From contig DYHB01000005.1 in NCBI GenBank assembly GCA_020724415.1, forward strand, positions 1-32,588: a stretch of 32,588 nt of DNA, read 5' to 3'. The notes beneath the pieces are model-generated. The model made no database searches. It was not told the origin of the DNA and saw only the letters and a program-made list of their open reading frames with translations. This document shows, one piece after another, positions 16,383 to 24,229 of this stretch (within the stretch, counting starts at the first letter, position 1; every line of letters starts with the position of its first letter). Origin of the DNA: Thiobacillus sp. (GTDB taxonomy: Bacteria > Pseudomonadota > Gammaproteobacteria > Burkholderiales > Thiobacillaceae). The translations under genes were made by a program, and so were the position numbers.

Positions 16383-17590
16383 CTGCTCATCACCACGACA
16401 CGCCACTCTCCGTAGAGGCCGCACGACAACACATATTGGCTGACGCCAGATCGCCCGGACCCGCAGAGACCCTTCCCCTGGACCAGGCCCTGGGCCGCAT
16501 CCTGGCAGAGGAACTGATCTCTCCGGTGAACGTCCCTCCCCTGGACAACTCGGCCATGGATGGCTATGCCCTGCGCCTGGCGGACTGGCAGGGGGACCAC
16601 TGGCTGACCATCGGCCAGCGCATACCCGCCGGCAAACTGGGCCAACCCCTGGCTCCGGGCGAGGCGGCCCGGATATTCACGGGTGCCCCCATACCCGCAG
16701 GCGCTGATGCCGTCGTCATGCAGGAAGAGTGCCAGGTTCACGAAGGCCGGGTCCGCATTCAACGCCCCCCCCGGGAGGGTGAAAACATCCGCCGGGCAGG
16801 CGAGGACATTGCCCTGGGCCAGCCAGTCCTGACAGCCGGCACCCGGTTGGGCCCCGCCCAGCTCGGTGTGGCCGCCTCCATAGGACGGGACCGTGCCCTG
16901 GTCCACCCCCGCCTGAAAGTGGCCGTGTTCTTTACCGGCGACGAACTGGTCATGCCCGGCCAGCCCCTCCAACCCGGCCAGATCTACAATTCGAACCGGG
17001 CAGCCCTGAGCGCCTTGGTACGGCAACTGGGCTGCGACCTGATCGACCTGGGACAGGTGCCGGACAGCCTTGATGCCACCCTGGCTGCCCTGGAACAGGC
17101 CTCGGCGGTGGCCGACGTGGTCATTACCAGCGGTGGCGTTTCTGTCGGCGAGGAAGACCACGTCAAATCGGCAGTGGAACGCCTGGGTCGCATCCAGATG
17201 TGGAAAGTGGCCATGAAGCCCGGCAAGCCCCTGGTCTACGGCCGGGTCGCCAATGCCGACTTCCTGGGCCTGCCCGGCAATCCGGTATCCGCCTTCGTAG
17301 TGTTCTGCCTGTTCGTCCGGCCCTTCCTGCTCAAGCGCATGGGCGCCAACCTGTCCCCCATGGCAGCCATCACCTTGCCCGCCGGCTTTCAGAGAACCAA
17401 GCCGGGCAAACGCAGGGAATTCATGCGGGCCCGGATCGAGGATGGCCGGGTGGTCTTGTTTCCGAACCAGAGTTCCGGGGTGCTCACCTCCCTGGCCTGG
17501 GCCCAGGGCCTGGTGGACGTGGATGCCGGCACCACCGTGCAGCCCCAGGACCCGGTGGCCTACCTACCCCTCTCGGAGTTGCTGACATGA
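16379..17590 (+). CDS. moeA: molybdopterin molybdenumtransferase MoeA
   Basis: Inserts molybdate into adenylylated molybdopterin, the last core step of Moco synthesis. The 403-residue product shows the signature PPLDNSAMDGYAL (53-65), the TGAPIPAGADAVVMQEE segment, the MPT-binding domain motif TSGGVSVGEEDHVK, and LPGNPVSAFV. Length matches E. coli MoeA (411). It overlaps both neighbours by 4 bases (ATGA at each junction), indicating one translationally coupled operon. Confidence 0.96.
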   Translation: MTAHHHDTPLSVEAARQHILADARSPGPAETLPLDQALGRILAEELISPVNVPPLDNSAMDGYALRLADWQGDHWLTIGQRIPAGKLGQPLAPGEAARIFTGAPIPAGADAVVMQEECQVHEGRVRIQRPPREGENIRRAGEDIALGQPVLTAGTRLGPAQLGVAASIGRDRALVHPRLKVAVFFTGDELVMPGQPLQPGQIYNSNRAALSALVRQLGCDLIDLGQVPDSLDATLAALEQASAVADVVITSGGVSVGEEDHVKSAVERLGRIQMWKVAMKPGKPLVYGRVANADFLGLPGNPVSAFVVFCLFVRPFLLKRMGANLSPMAAITLPAGFQRTKPGKRREFMRARIEDGRVVLFPNQSSGVLTSLAWAQGLVDVDAGTTVQPQDPVAYLPLSELLT

Positions 17591-17844
17591 AACTGCGCCT
17601 GCTGTATTTCGCCCGGCTGCGGGAACGCTTTGGACTGGGTAGCGAGCACCTGGACGTGCCCGACAATGTGCGCGACCTGGACGGACTGCTGGCATGGCTG
17701 AGACAGCGGGGCCCGGTCTGGGCGGAAGAGCTGGCTGAAGGCCGGCCCTACCGGGTGGCCGTGAACCAGGACATGGCCGGCCCCGACACCCCCCTGGGGG
17801 AAGGCGACGAGGTGGCCATCTTCCCACCCGTGACGGGGGGGTGA
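17587..17844 (+). CDS. moaD: molybdopterin synthase small subunit MoaD
   Basis: Ubiquitin-like sulfur carrier that donates sulfur from its C-terminal thiocarboxylate to precursor Z within the MoaDE complex. The 85-residue product starts MKLRLLYFARLRE and ends in the essential Gly-Gly (FPPVTGG). The start at 17587 overlaps the moeA stop in ATGA; the longer open frame upstream lies inside moeA and is spurious. The next gene, moaE, begins 1 base after its stop. Confidence 0.95.
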   Translation: MKLRLLYFARLRERFGLGSEHLDVPDNVRDLDGLLAWLRQRGPVWAEELAEGRPYRVAVNQDMAGPDTPLGEGDEVAIFPPVTGG

Positions 17845-17845
17845 C

Positions 17846-18301
17846 ATGAAGATATCCGTGCAGTCCGGCCCCTTCGACCTGAACGAGGAAGTGGCGGCCC
17901 TCTACGTCGGCCGGCCCGCCGTGGGTGCCGTGGCCAGCTTCCTGGGCCTGGTGCGGGACGTGAACGAGGGTGACGGAGTGAATACCCTCACCCTGGAGCA
18001 CTACCCCGGCATGACCGAGAAGGCCCTGACGGCCATCGTCGAGGAAGCCCAACAGCGCTGGTCCCTGCTGGGGACCACGGTCATCCATCGCATCGGCACC
18101 CTGCATCCCACCGATCCCATTGTCCTGGTGGCCGTGGCCGCCGCCCACCGGGGAGAAGCCTTTGCCGCCTGCGAGTTCATCATGGATTACCTGAAGACCC
18201 GGGCACCCTTCTGGAAAAAGGAAACCACTCCCGACGGCGAACGCTGGGTGGATGCCCGGGTATCGGACGATAAAGCGGCGGGCCGCTGGCAAGCGGACTG
18301 A
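17846..18301 (+). CDS. moaE: molybdopterin synthase catalytic subunit MoaE
   Basis: Catalytic subunit that converts precursor Z to molybdopterin with MoaD as sulfur donor. The 151-residue product has the conserved active-site residues: R37 in LGLVRD, H101-R102 in AAHRGEAF, K117 in YLKTRAPFW and K124. These match the E. coli residues apart from a two-residue offset. It is the last gene of the molybdenum cofactor operon; the next start (Crp-like) is 57 bases on, with no terminator seen. Confidence 0.96.
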   Translation: MKISVQSGPFDLNEEVAALYVGRPAVGAVASFLGLVRDVNEGDGVNTLTLEHYPGMTEKALTAIVEEAQQRWSLLGTTVIHRIGTLHPTDPIVLVAVAAAHRGEAFAACEFIMDYLKTRAPFWKKETTPDGERWVDARVSDDKAAGRWQAD

Positions 18302-18357
18302 ACGCGCCGATTTCCGCCGACTGGCCGGGGGAAGCCAAAGCCCGGTAACATGGGGCC

Positions 18358-19017
18358 ATGAGCACCGTCGCAGACCTGATCCAACACTGCCCAACCCTGA
18401 ACGGATTGCCCCAGGCCCTGGCCGACCGGGTGGCGGTCCAGGCCCAAGCCATGCATGCGCCCCCCGGGACCCTGCTGTTCGACACCGGTCATGCCTGCCA
18501 GGCCCTGCCCCTGGTGGTATCCGGCTCCATCCGGGTCTTCAAGCGGGCCGAGAACGGCCGTGAGATCAGTCTCTACCGGGTCCGGCAGGGGGAACTGTGC
18601 ATCGTCACCGTCAGTTGCCTCCTGGGCGGAGACGCCTATCCTGCCACCGGCTACTCGGAAACCCCCATCTCGGCGATCGCCCTGCCCAGGCCATTGTTCA
18701 TGGCATTGACGGAAAACCATCCCCCCTTCCGGCAAGCGGTTTTCCACCTGTTTGCCGAGCGTCTCTCCGGGCTGATGCAACTGGTGGAGGAAGTGGCCTT
18801 CCGGAAACTGGACCAGCGCCTGGCCGCCCTGCTGGCCGCCCGGGCCCCGGTCGTACATGGCTCCCACCAGCAGTTGGCGGATGAATTGGGCAGCGTCCGG
18901 GAAATCGTCAGCCGTCTGCTGAAGCAATTCGAGGAACAAGGCTGGATCAAGCCGGGCCGGGAACGCATCGATGTCCTGGCAGCCGAAGCCCTGGCCGCTT
19001 ACGCCCAGCCCAAATGA
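18358..19017 (+). CDS. Crp/Fnr family transcriptional regulator
   Basis: The 219-residue product has an N-terminal cyclic-nucleotide-binding-like sensory domain (about 15-135), a dimerisation helix, and a C-terminal winged helix-turn-helix (about 168-198). The recognition helix reads SVREIVSRLLKQ, giving R-E-xx-S-R, close to Crp (R-E-xx-G-R), which contacts GTGA half-sites. It lacks the N-terminal cysteine cluster of Fnr, but has C81 and C87 in CIVTVSCLLGG, which could sense thiols or redox state (inference). It follows the molybdenum cofactor genes and precedes the DUF2892 gene, whose upstream region holds a matching TGTGA-N6-TCACC box. Signal unknown. Confidence 0.88.
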   Translation: MSTVADLIQHCPTLNGLPQALADRVAVQAQAMHAPPGTLLFDTGHACQALPLVVSGSIRVFKRAENGREISLYRVRQGELCIVTVSCLLGGDAYPATGYSETPISAIALPRPLFMALTENHPPFRQAVFHLFAERLSGLMQLVEEVAFRKLDQRLAALLAARAPVVHGSHQQLADELGSVREIVSRLLKQFEEQGWIKPGRERIDVLAAEALAAYAQPK

Positions 19018-19107
19018 ACCGTGCCCGGCCTGCACGATGTGCGGGGAGGTATCCAATGCGCCCGCCCAGGGCACACTCAGTGGTCAAAATCTGTGGCGCA
19101 CGGGTTT

Positions 19108-19123
19108 TGTGACCTTAGTCACC
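19108..19123 (+). promoter_or_regulatory. Crp/Fnr-type operator before the DUF2892 gene
   Basis: TGTGA-CCTTAG-TCACC matches the Crp consensus TGTGA-N6-TCACA at 9 of 10 defined bases. It contains the palindrome GTGAC-CTTA-GTCAC (19109-19122). A second inverted copy of ACCTTAGTC (19112-19120) is found as GACTAAGGT at 19142-19150, so the region may carry more than one half-site pair. It is downstream of the regulator gene and about 80 bases before the DUF2892 start. Confidence 0.55.
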
Positions 19124-19203
19124 GACGCCCCGGTCACCCGGGACTAAGGTGACGTCATCCCGCCACCCCTTGGGCGGGACCACCACCTGTTAGGAGAGAC
19201 ACC

Positions 19204-19392
19204 ATGAAAGCAAACGTCGGCGGTATCGATCGCATCCTGCGCATTGTCCTGGGCGCAGCCCTCATCCTCTGGGCCGTCATGGGCGGCCCCGTATGGGCCT
19301 GGATCGGCGTGGTCCCCTTGGCCACCGGCCTGATCAAGTTCTGCCCCTTTTACCCCCTGCTCGGCCTGAGCACCTGCCCGGTCAAGCAGTAA
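19204..19392 (+). CDS. DUF2892 (YgaP transmembrane-type) small membrane protein
   Basis: The 62-residue product starts MKANVGGIDRILRIVLGA, the hallmark of DUF2892, and has two hydrophobic segments separated by a short glycine/proline loop (about 12-30 and 33-48). It ends with a CPFYPLLGLSTCP segment whose two cysteines (C47, C58) are common in the family. In other bacteria this domain is fused to or near rhodanese and sulfur-handling proteins, so a sulfur-related role is possible. AGGAGAG lies 5 bases upstream of the ATG. A Crp-type box upstream and the adjacent Crp-like gene suggest regulation. Precise function unknown. Confidence 0.85.
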   Translation: MKANVGGIDRILRIVLGAALILWAVMGGPVWAWIGVVPLATGLIKFCPFYPLLGLSTCPVKQ

Positions 19393-19399
19393 GGGCAAG

Positions 19400-19429
19400 G
19401 GCGTGACAGGGAAGCGTTCCTGTCACGCC
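19400..19429. terminator. strong stem-loop after the DUF2892 gene
   Basis: GGCGTGACAGG (19400-19410) pairs perfectly with CCTGTCACGCC (19419-19429) around an 8-base loop, starting 8 bases after the DUF2892 stop. No T-tract follows, so it is either an mRNA-stabilising hairpin or a weak terminator; it lies between convergent genes. Confidence 0.5.
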
Positions 19430-19505
19430 AGGATGTCCCCATGACCGTAGCACCTTGACCGGCGCGCCTCTGTGCTGCGCCGTGTGGGTCACGCCGTCTG
19501 ACGCC

Positions 19506-21023
19506 TTACTTCAAGAACAGCTTGTAGGCCGGGTTGCGCGTTTCGTTCCAGTAGCGGTAGCCCAAGCCGTCCAGGAAGGTCTGGAAGGCATCCTTCTCGT
19601 CCCCGGGCACCTGTACACCACACAGGACCCGGCCATAGTCCGCGCCGTGGTTGCGGTAGTGGAACAGGCTGATATTCCAGTCCTGGCTCATGCTGTTGAG
19701 AAAATTCAGCAAGGCGCCGGGACGTTCCGGGAATTCGAAGCGGTACATCATCTCATCCTTCACCTGGGGCGCTCGCCCCCCCACCATGTGCCGGATGTGC
19801 AACTTGGCCATCTCGTTGTCGGTCAGGTCCAGCACCGGCAACTCATTGCGGTTCAGGTCATGGATCAGCGCATCCACCTCGGCCCGGTCATGCACCTTGA
19901 TGCCAACGAACACATGGGCCACGCCGGGGTCGGCAAAGCGATAGTTGAACTCGGTAATGATGCGGCCGCCGATCAGGGCGCAGAAGGTCTTGAAGCTGCC
20001 CGGCTTTTCCGGGATGGCCACGGCCAGCACGGTTTCCCGCTTCTCGCCCAGTTCCGCCCGCTCGGCCACGAAACGCAGCCGATCGAAGTTCATGTTGGCG
20101 CCGGAGGCGATGGCCACCAGATGCTTGTCCTTCGCCTGCTCGCGCTCGGCCCACACCTTCAAGCCCGCTACCCCCAGGGCCCCGGCCGGTTCCAGAATGG
20201 AACGGGTATCCTCGAATACGTCCTTGATGGCGGCACAGATGGCATCGTTGTTCACCCGGATCACCTCATCCACCAGGGTCTGGCAGAGGCGGAAGGTCTC
20301 TTCGCCCACCTGTTTCACCGCCACGCCGTCGGCGAAAATGCCCACCTGGGGCAGGACGATGCGCTCCTTCTTGCATAGGGAGCGGGCCATGGCGTCCGCC
20401 TCTTCCGGTTCCACGCCGATGATCTTGATACCTGGCTTGAGGCGCTTCACGTAGGCGGCGATGCCGGCGATGAGGCCCCCGCCACCCACGGGCACGAAGA
20501 TGGCATCGATGGGTTCCCGGGCCTGGCGCAGCAATTCCATGCCGATGGTGCCCTGGCCGGCGATCACTTCGGGATCATCATAGGGATGTACGAAGGTCTT
20601 GCCCTCGGCCTGGGCAATGCCCAGGGCATGCTGGTAGGCATCGTCGTAGGAATCGCCATGCAGAACCACCCGGGCGCCCCGCTTGGCCACGGCATCCACC
20701 TTGATGGCGGGCGTGGTGGCGGGCATCACGATGGTGGCCTGGCAGCCCAGCACCTGGGCCGCCAGGGCCACTCCCTGGGCATGGTTGCCTGCGGATGCGG
20801 CCACCACACCCTTAGCCAACTGCTCCCGGGTCAGACCGGCCATCTTGTTGTAGGCCCCCCGCAGCTTGAAGGAAAACACCGGCTGCATGTCCTCACGCTT
20901 CAACCAGACCTGATTGCGCAAGCGACGGGACAGGTTGGGCGCCGGGTCCAGATCGGATTCGATGGCCACGTCGTAAACGCGGGCGAGCAGGATGCGCTCC
21001 AGGTAATCGGTATCGGCGGGCAT
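19506..21023 (-). CDS. ilvA: threonine ammonia-lyase, biosynthetic
   Basis: PLP enzyme that deaminates threonine to 2-oxobutanoate, the entry to isoleucine synthesis. The 505-residue product has the PLP lysine K53 in [10 protein letters not shown], the phosphate-binding [10 protein letters not shown] loop, and two C-terminal ACT-like regulatory domains (about 330-505), as in feedback-regulated biosynthetic IlvA. The catabolic TdcB lacks these domains. Start ATG 21023 gives [12 protein letters not shown], the normal N-terminus. It is divergent from rpiA with 57 bases between, which carry the rpiA promoter. Confidence 0.95.
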   Translation of the reverse strand: MPADTDYLERILLARVYDVAIESDLDPAPNLSRRLRNQVWLKREDMQPVFSFKLRGAYNKMAGLTREQLAKGVVAASAGNHAQGVALAAQVLGCQATIVMPATTPAIKVDAVAKRGARVVLHGDSYDDAYQHALGIAQAEGKTFVHPYDDPEVIAGQGTIGMELLRQAREPIDAIFVPVGGGGLIAGIAAYVKRLKPGIKIIGVEPEEADAMARSLCKKERIVLPQVGIFADGVAVKQVGEETFRLCQTLVDEVIRVNNDAICAAIKDVFEDTRSILEPAGALGVAGLKVWAEREQAKDKHLVAIASGANMNFDRLRFVAERAELGEKRETVLAVAIPEKPGSFKTFCALIGGRIITEFNYRFADPGVAHVFVGIKVHDRAEVDALIHDLNRNELPVLDLTDNEMAKLHIRHMVGGRAPQVKDEMMYRFEFPERPGALLNFLNSMSQDWNISLFHYRNHGADYGRVLCGVQVPGDEKDAFQTFLDGLGYRYWNETRNPAYKLFLK

Positions 21024-21033
21024 GCGGGCAGAT

Positions 21034-21062
21034 TTGAAAGGGCCGTGAAAGCCCGTTATTCT
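21034..21062 (+). promoter_or_regulatory. predicted sigma70 promoter of rpiA
   Basis: TTGAAA (21034-21039) and TATTCT (21057-21062) are separated by 17 bases. Transcription would start near 21069, giving a leader of only about 12 bases to ATG 21081 or about 30 to ATG 21099, which bears on the choice of start. Confidence 0.5.
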
Positions 21063-21080
21063 CAAGGTTTACGCACGAAC

Positions 21081-21755
21081 ATGAAAGCAAAAACCATGAT
21101 GACCCAGGACGAAATGAAGAAAGCCGTGGCGCGCGCCGCCATCGAACATGTACCCGCTGGCATCATCGGGGTCGGCACCGGCTCCACCGCCAACTTCTTC
21201 ATCGACGAACTGGCCCACATCAAGGGCAAGATCGATGGGGCCGTGGCCTCCTCGGTCGCCACCGCCGAGCGCCTCAAGAAGCACGGCATCCCGGTCCTGG
21301 ACCTGAACGACGTGGGCCAGATGGAAGTCTATGTGGACGGCGCCGACGAAATCACCCGCCACATGGCCATGATCAAGGGCGGCGGCGGCGCCCTGACCCG
21401 GGAAAAGATCGTCGCCGCCTGCGCCAAGAAATTCGTCTGCATCGTGGACAGCAGCAAACTGGTGGACGTGATGGGCAAGTTCCCCCTGCCCGTGGAAGTC
21501 ATCCCCATGGCCCGCTCCTACGTGGCCCGGGAACTGGTCAAGCTGGGCGGCAACCCGGTATTGCGGGCCGGCTTCACCACCGACAACGGCAACGTCATCC
21601 TGGACGTGCACGGCATGAACATCCTGGACCCGGTGGCCATGGAATCCGAGATCAACCAACTGGTGGGCGTGGTCACGGTCGGCCTGTTCGCCCGCCGGGG
21701 CGCCGATGTCTGCCTGATGGGCACCCCGGACGGAGTCCAGACCCTCACCAAATAA
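21081..21755 (+). CDS. rpiA: ribose-5-phosphate isomerase A
   Basis: Interconverts ribose-5-phosphate and ribulose-5-phosphate in the pentose phosphate pathway. The 224-residue product contains [20 protein letters not shown] with the catalytic aspartate region, and [12 protein letters not shown], all conserved RpiA motifs, and aligns well with E. coli RpiA. ATG 21081 is given; the in-frame ATGs at 21096 and 21099 are alternatives, and 21099 gives [10 protein letters not shown], which matches the E. coli start exactly. None has a clear ribosome site. The long open frame upstream is antisense to ilvA and is spurious. Confidence 0.94.
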   Translation: MKAKTMMTQDEMKKAVARAAIEHVPAGIIGVGTGSTANFFIDELAHIKGKIDGAVASSVATAERLKKHGIPVLDLNDVGQMEVYVDGADEITRHMAMIKGGGGALTREKIVAACAKKFVCIVDSSKLVDVMGKFPLPVEVIPMARSYVARELVKLGGNPVLRAGFTTDNGNVILDVHGMNILDPVAMESEINQLVGVVTVGLFARRGADVCLMGTPDGVQTLTK

Positions 21756-21763
21756 CCGCCCTC

Positions 21764-22387
21764 ATGGACGATCCGGACATCGGTGGTCGGCTACGGGCGC
21801 ATCAAAGCGCGCTCCGGAGCTGCCGCCGATGCCCCGACATGATCGGCCCCGTGGTGGTCGGCCACCCCGCCGACACCAAGATCCTCCAGATCGGCCAGGC
21901 CCCCGGCCCCTACGAGGGCCAGCTCGGCCGCCCCTTCGCCTGGACCGCCGGCAAGACCCTGTTCAAGTGGTACAGCGGCCTGGGCGTGGACGAGGAGACC
22001 TTCCGGGACAAGGTCTACATGGCCGCCGTCTGCCGCTGTTTTCCCGGCAAGCACCCCAAGGGCGGCGACCGTGTGCCCAGCCTGGAAGAAGTGCGCAACT
22101 GCAGTCCATGGCTGCGAACCGAGGTGCACCTGCTCAAGCCCCAACTCATCATCCCCGTGGGCAAGCTTGCCATCGCCCAGATGCTGGACTTCCGGCGCCT
22201 GGACGACGTCATCGGCCAAGTCCACCGGGCCGAATTCCAGGGCCTGGCCACCGACATCATCCCCCTGCCCCATCCCTCCGGCCTCTCCACCTGGTACAAG
22301 CTGGAACCGGGCAAGACCCTGCTCCGGCAGGCCCTGGCACTCATCGGCCAGCATCCGGCCTGGCAGGCTGTGTTCAATAATCCCTGA
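21764..22387 (+). CDS. uracil-DNA glycosylase superfamily protein (family 4-like, Fe-S)
   Basis: Likely excises uracil or related lesions from DNA. The 207-residue product has the superfamily motif A region GQAPGPYEGQLGRPFAW (44-60), motif B HPSG (170-173), and cysteines C20, C23, C92 (or C90) and C113 spaced as the [4Fe-4S] ligands of families 4 and 5. In motif A, GQAPG replaces the usual GEAPG of family 4, so specificity may differ. It starts 8 bases after rpiA on the same strand, so it may be cotranscribed. It is convergent with the DNA ligase gene with 4 bases between stops. Confidence 0.87.
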   Translation: MDDPDIGGRLRAHQSALRSCRRCPDMIGPVVVGHPADTKILQIGQAPGPYEGQLGRPFAWTAGKTLFKWYSGLGVDEETFRDKVYMAAVCRCFPGKHPKGGDRVPSLEEVRNCSPWLRTEVHLLKPQLIIPVGKLAIAQMLDFRRLDDVIGQVHRAEFQGLATDIIPLPHPSGLSTWYKLEPGKTLLRQALALIGQHPAWQAVFNNP

Positions 22388-22391
22388 TACG

Positions 22392-23246
22392 CTATTCCTC
22401 TAAGCGGGAACGTACAAAAACTGGAAATCGGGGAATTCCCCTGGTGGTCAAGCCTTGATAACGGTAGGTGACGATACTGCCGATGGGGGGCGGATGCTTG
22501 CGCTGGGCGTCGGTGAGGCCGCTGCCGATGCGGAACCGACGGCCATCCGGGGTTTCCACGCTCAGGGCGCCGGTCAGGCCGGCCAGGCGGCCCTTGCCAG
22601 GGAGGTGGGCGATCACCCTGGCGTCGGCATCCAAGTAGGGCTTGAGTTTCAGCAATACGTCGCTTCGCCCTGACACATAGTCTGCATCGGCCCGGTGCAG
22701 CATCAGGCCTTCGCCGCCGGCCTTGACCACGGCGTCCAGCCGGGCCTTGAGCGCGGTCTGGTCGGGCAGCCGAACCTGTTCCACCGCCTGGAGCCAGGGG
22801 ATGCCGGCGTCGGCCACCAGTTGCTGGAGCCGGTCCTTGCGTCGTGTGAAATCGCCATCGCCGTCGGGCAGTTCGAAAAGCATGTAGCGGACTTGGCGCC
22901 ATTCTTCGTCCACGGGCCGCTCTTTGCGTACGATGCCGGACAGCCGCTCGAAGGTGCCGCGCCCCAGCCATAGCTCGCCGTCCAGGGCGTGGGACGGGAA
23001 ACCTTGGGTGAACCAGGCCGGGGCCGGCACCGGACGGCCGCTGCGGAAATAGAGCCGCTGGCCGTCCCACAAGGCCCGGACGCCGTCCAGTTTTTCGCTG
23101 ACCCAGTATGCCGCCGGGTCGATACCCTTCCGGTACACCTCGGCCAACACCAGGGATGGCATGGCGCCGAAGGTTGGCGTGATGCAGGTCAGCAAGCAGA
23201 AGCATAGAAAAGCGGCCGCGATGGAGCGGTGCAGGATGTGCAGCAT
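22392..23246 (-). CDS. secreted ATP-dependent DNA ligase (LigE-type)
   Basis: Minimal ATP-dependent DNA ligase resembling periplasmic LigE enzymes known from Neisseria and Haemophilus relatives. The 284-residue product has an N-terminal hydrophobic signal peptide (about 1-28, ending TFGA). It then carries nucleotidyltransferase motif I K52-L-D-G, LDGELW (88-93), motif IV EGLML (179-183) and motif V LLKLKP (198-203), followed by a short OB-fold domain. It lacks the extra domains of LigD. Start ATG 23246 has AGGGAG 7 bases upstream; the in-frame extension before it has no signal-peptide character. Export means it probably acts on extracellular or incoming DNA, for example in competence or biofilm (inference). 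Confidence 0.9.
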   Translation of the reverse strand: MLHILHRSIAAAFLCFCLLTCITPTFGAMPSLVLAEVYRKGIDPAAYWVSEKLDGVRALWDGQRLYFRSGRPVPAPAWFTQGFPSHALDGELWLGRGTFERLSGIVRKERPVDEEWRQVRYMLFELPDGDGDFTRRKDRLQQLVADAGIPWLQAVEQVRLPDQTALKARLDAVVKAGGEGLMLHRADADYVSGRSDVLLKLKPYLDADARVIAHLPGKGRLAGLTGALSVETPDGRRFRIGSGLTDAQRKHPPPIGSIVTYRYQGLTTRGIPRFPVFVRSRLEE

Positions 23247-23447
23247 GGTGGATCTCCCTGTTTTTGTTGGCCCGACGGGCAGGGAGATAGTAATGCGGGG
23301 GCCGGTCAATCACCAGGGGGCATGAAGTTGTGGGCGGGGCCGAGGCAAAAGGCATGATCGCGGCCATACCCTGAAGGGCACAAGAGGCCGCTCCCTCCGG
23401 CATGCCAAACATCCAGTAACTTACGCTTGGGGAAGCGCCTATTTCCT

Positions 23448-23505
23448 TCGCGGCTTCCGCCGCTCCTACAAGTCATTGATGATGTGGGAGCGCCGGAAGC
23501 CGCGA
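23448..23505. repeat. REP-like inverted pair, copy 1
   Basis: Two 23-base arms (23448-23470 and 23483-23505) are inverted copies with 21 of 23 bases pairing, separated by 12 bases. Each arm ends in CTCCTACA or CTCCCACA and begins TCGCGGCTTCCG. Each arm can also fold a smaller hairpin (GCGGC-GGAA-GCCGC in the left arm). The second pair at 27780-27837 has the same arm and spacer lengths. It lies after yacG in an otherwise featureless gap. Confidence 0.85.
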
Positions 23506-23532
23506 TGGGGTGATGTGCGAATAAGCGCGTCC

Positions 23533-23730
23533 CTAGCCGCCGGGCTCGGTATTCGGCCCTGGCATGGGGTCATTTTCGACGACCGGGACCCGGTATTTTT
23601 CGGTGGCCCACTCCCCCAGGTCGATGAGTTTGCAGCGCTCGCTGCAAAAGGGACGATAGCGGTTCTCGGGTCGCCATTGCACTGGCTGGCCACAGGTGGG
23701 GCAGGTCACGACTTTGATTTTTTCAGTCAT
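23533..23730 (-). CDS. yacG: DNA gyrase inhibitor YacG
   Basis: Small zinc protein that binds GyrB and inhibits gyrase in E. coli. The 65-residue product has the zinc ligands C10-xx-C13 and C29-xxx-C33 with the expected [17 protein letters not shown] motif, and a flexible acidic/proline-rich tail. It follows erpA on the same strand with 48 bases between, occupied by a hairpin. Confidence 0.94.
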   Translation of the reverse strand: MTEKIKVVTCPTCGQPVQWRPENRYRPFCSERCKLIDLGEWATEKYRVPVVENDPMPGPNTEPGG

Positions 23731-23741
23731 GCAAATAGCAA

Positions 23742-23759
23742 GGGCGGCTCGCGCCGCCC
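23742..23759 (-). terminator. hairpin between erpA and yacG
   Basis: A perfect 7-pair stem GGGCGGC / GCCGCCC with loop TCGC. On the minus strand it is followed by TTGCTATTTG, which is only weakly T-rich, so it may be an attenuating terminator or a processing hairpin. Confidence 0.45.
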
Positions 23760-23778
23760 GAAATGCAGGGTTACCGGT

Positions 23779-24129
23779 TCAAACGGAGAAGGACGAGCCA
23801 CAGCCGCAGGTGGACACGGCGTTGGGGTTGCGGATGACGAACTGGGCGCCTTCCAGGCCCTCGGTGTAGTCGATCTCAGCGCCCATCATGTATTGCATGC
23901 TCATGGAGTCGATGAGCAGGGTGACGCCGTTTTTCTGCATGACGGTGTCGTCGTCGTTCTGGACCTCATCGAAGGTGAAGCCGTACTGGAAACCGGAGCA
24001 ACCGCCACCGGAGACGAACACGCGCAGTTTCAGGTCGGGATTGCCTTCATCGGCGATGAGTTCCTTGACCTTGTTGGCGGCGCTGTCGGAGAAGTTCAGG
24101 GCAACGGGCATATCGGTGGCGGCATTCAT
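23779..24129 (-). CDS. erpA: iron-sulfur cluster insertion protein ErpA
   Basis: A-type carrier that delivers [4Fe-4S] clusters to apo-proteins, including IspG and IspH of the isoprenoid pathway. The 116-residue product has the three ligand cysteines C44 ([10 protein letters not shown]), C108 and C110 (STCGCGSSF), as in E. coli ErpA. I chose ATG 24129, with AGGAGT upstream; the open frame further upstream is the promoter region. A strong promoter and an IscR-like box lie immediately upstream. The need of the MEP pathway for clusters links it functionally to dxs and ispA. Confidence 0.95.
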   Translation of the reverse strand: MNAATDMPVALNFSDSAANKVKELIADEGNPDLKLRVFVSGGGCSGFQYGFTFDEVQNDDDTVMQKNGVTLLIDSMSMQYMMGAEIDYTEGLEGAQFVIRNPNAVSTCGCGSSFSV

Positions 24130-24147
24130 GGTGGTACTCCTGAAAAA

Positions 24148-24187
24148 ATAGTTGATCAATTATCTCGACTAATTGTTTTCCCGTCAA
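24148..24187 (-). promoter_or_regulatory. erpA promoter with overlapping IscR-like box
   Basis: On the minus strand TTGACG (24187-24182) and GATAAT (24164-24159) are separated by exactly 17 bases. The stretch 24148-24172, read on the plus strand, begins ATAGTTGA and ends TCGACTAA. It matches 19 of 25 positions of the E. coli IscR type-1 consensus as I remember it, and covers the -10 element. Iron-sulfur-responsive repression by an IscR-like protein is a plausible inference. Confidence 0.6.
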
Positions 24188-24229
24188 TCAGGCACATGAT
24201 TCCAGATCCGGAAAAGTGTGTCGACAAGC

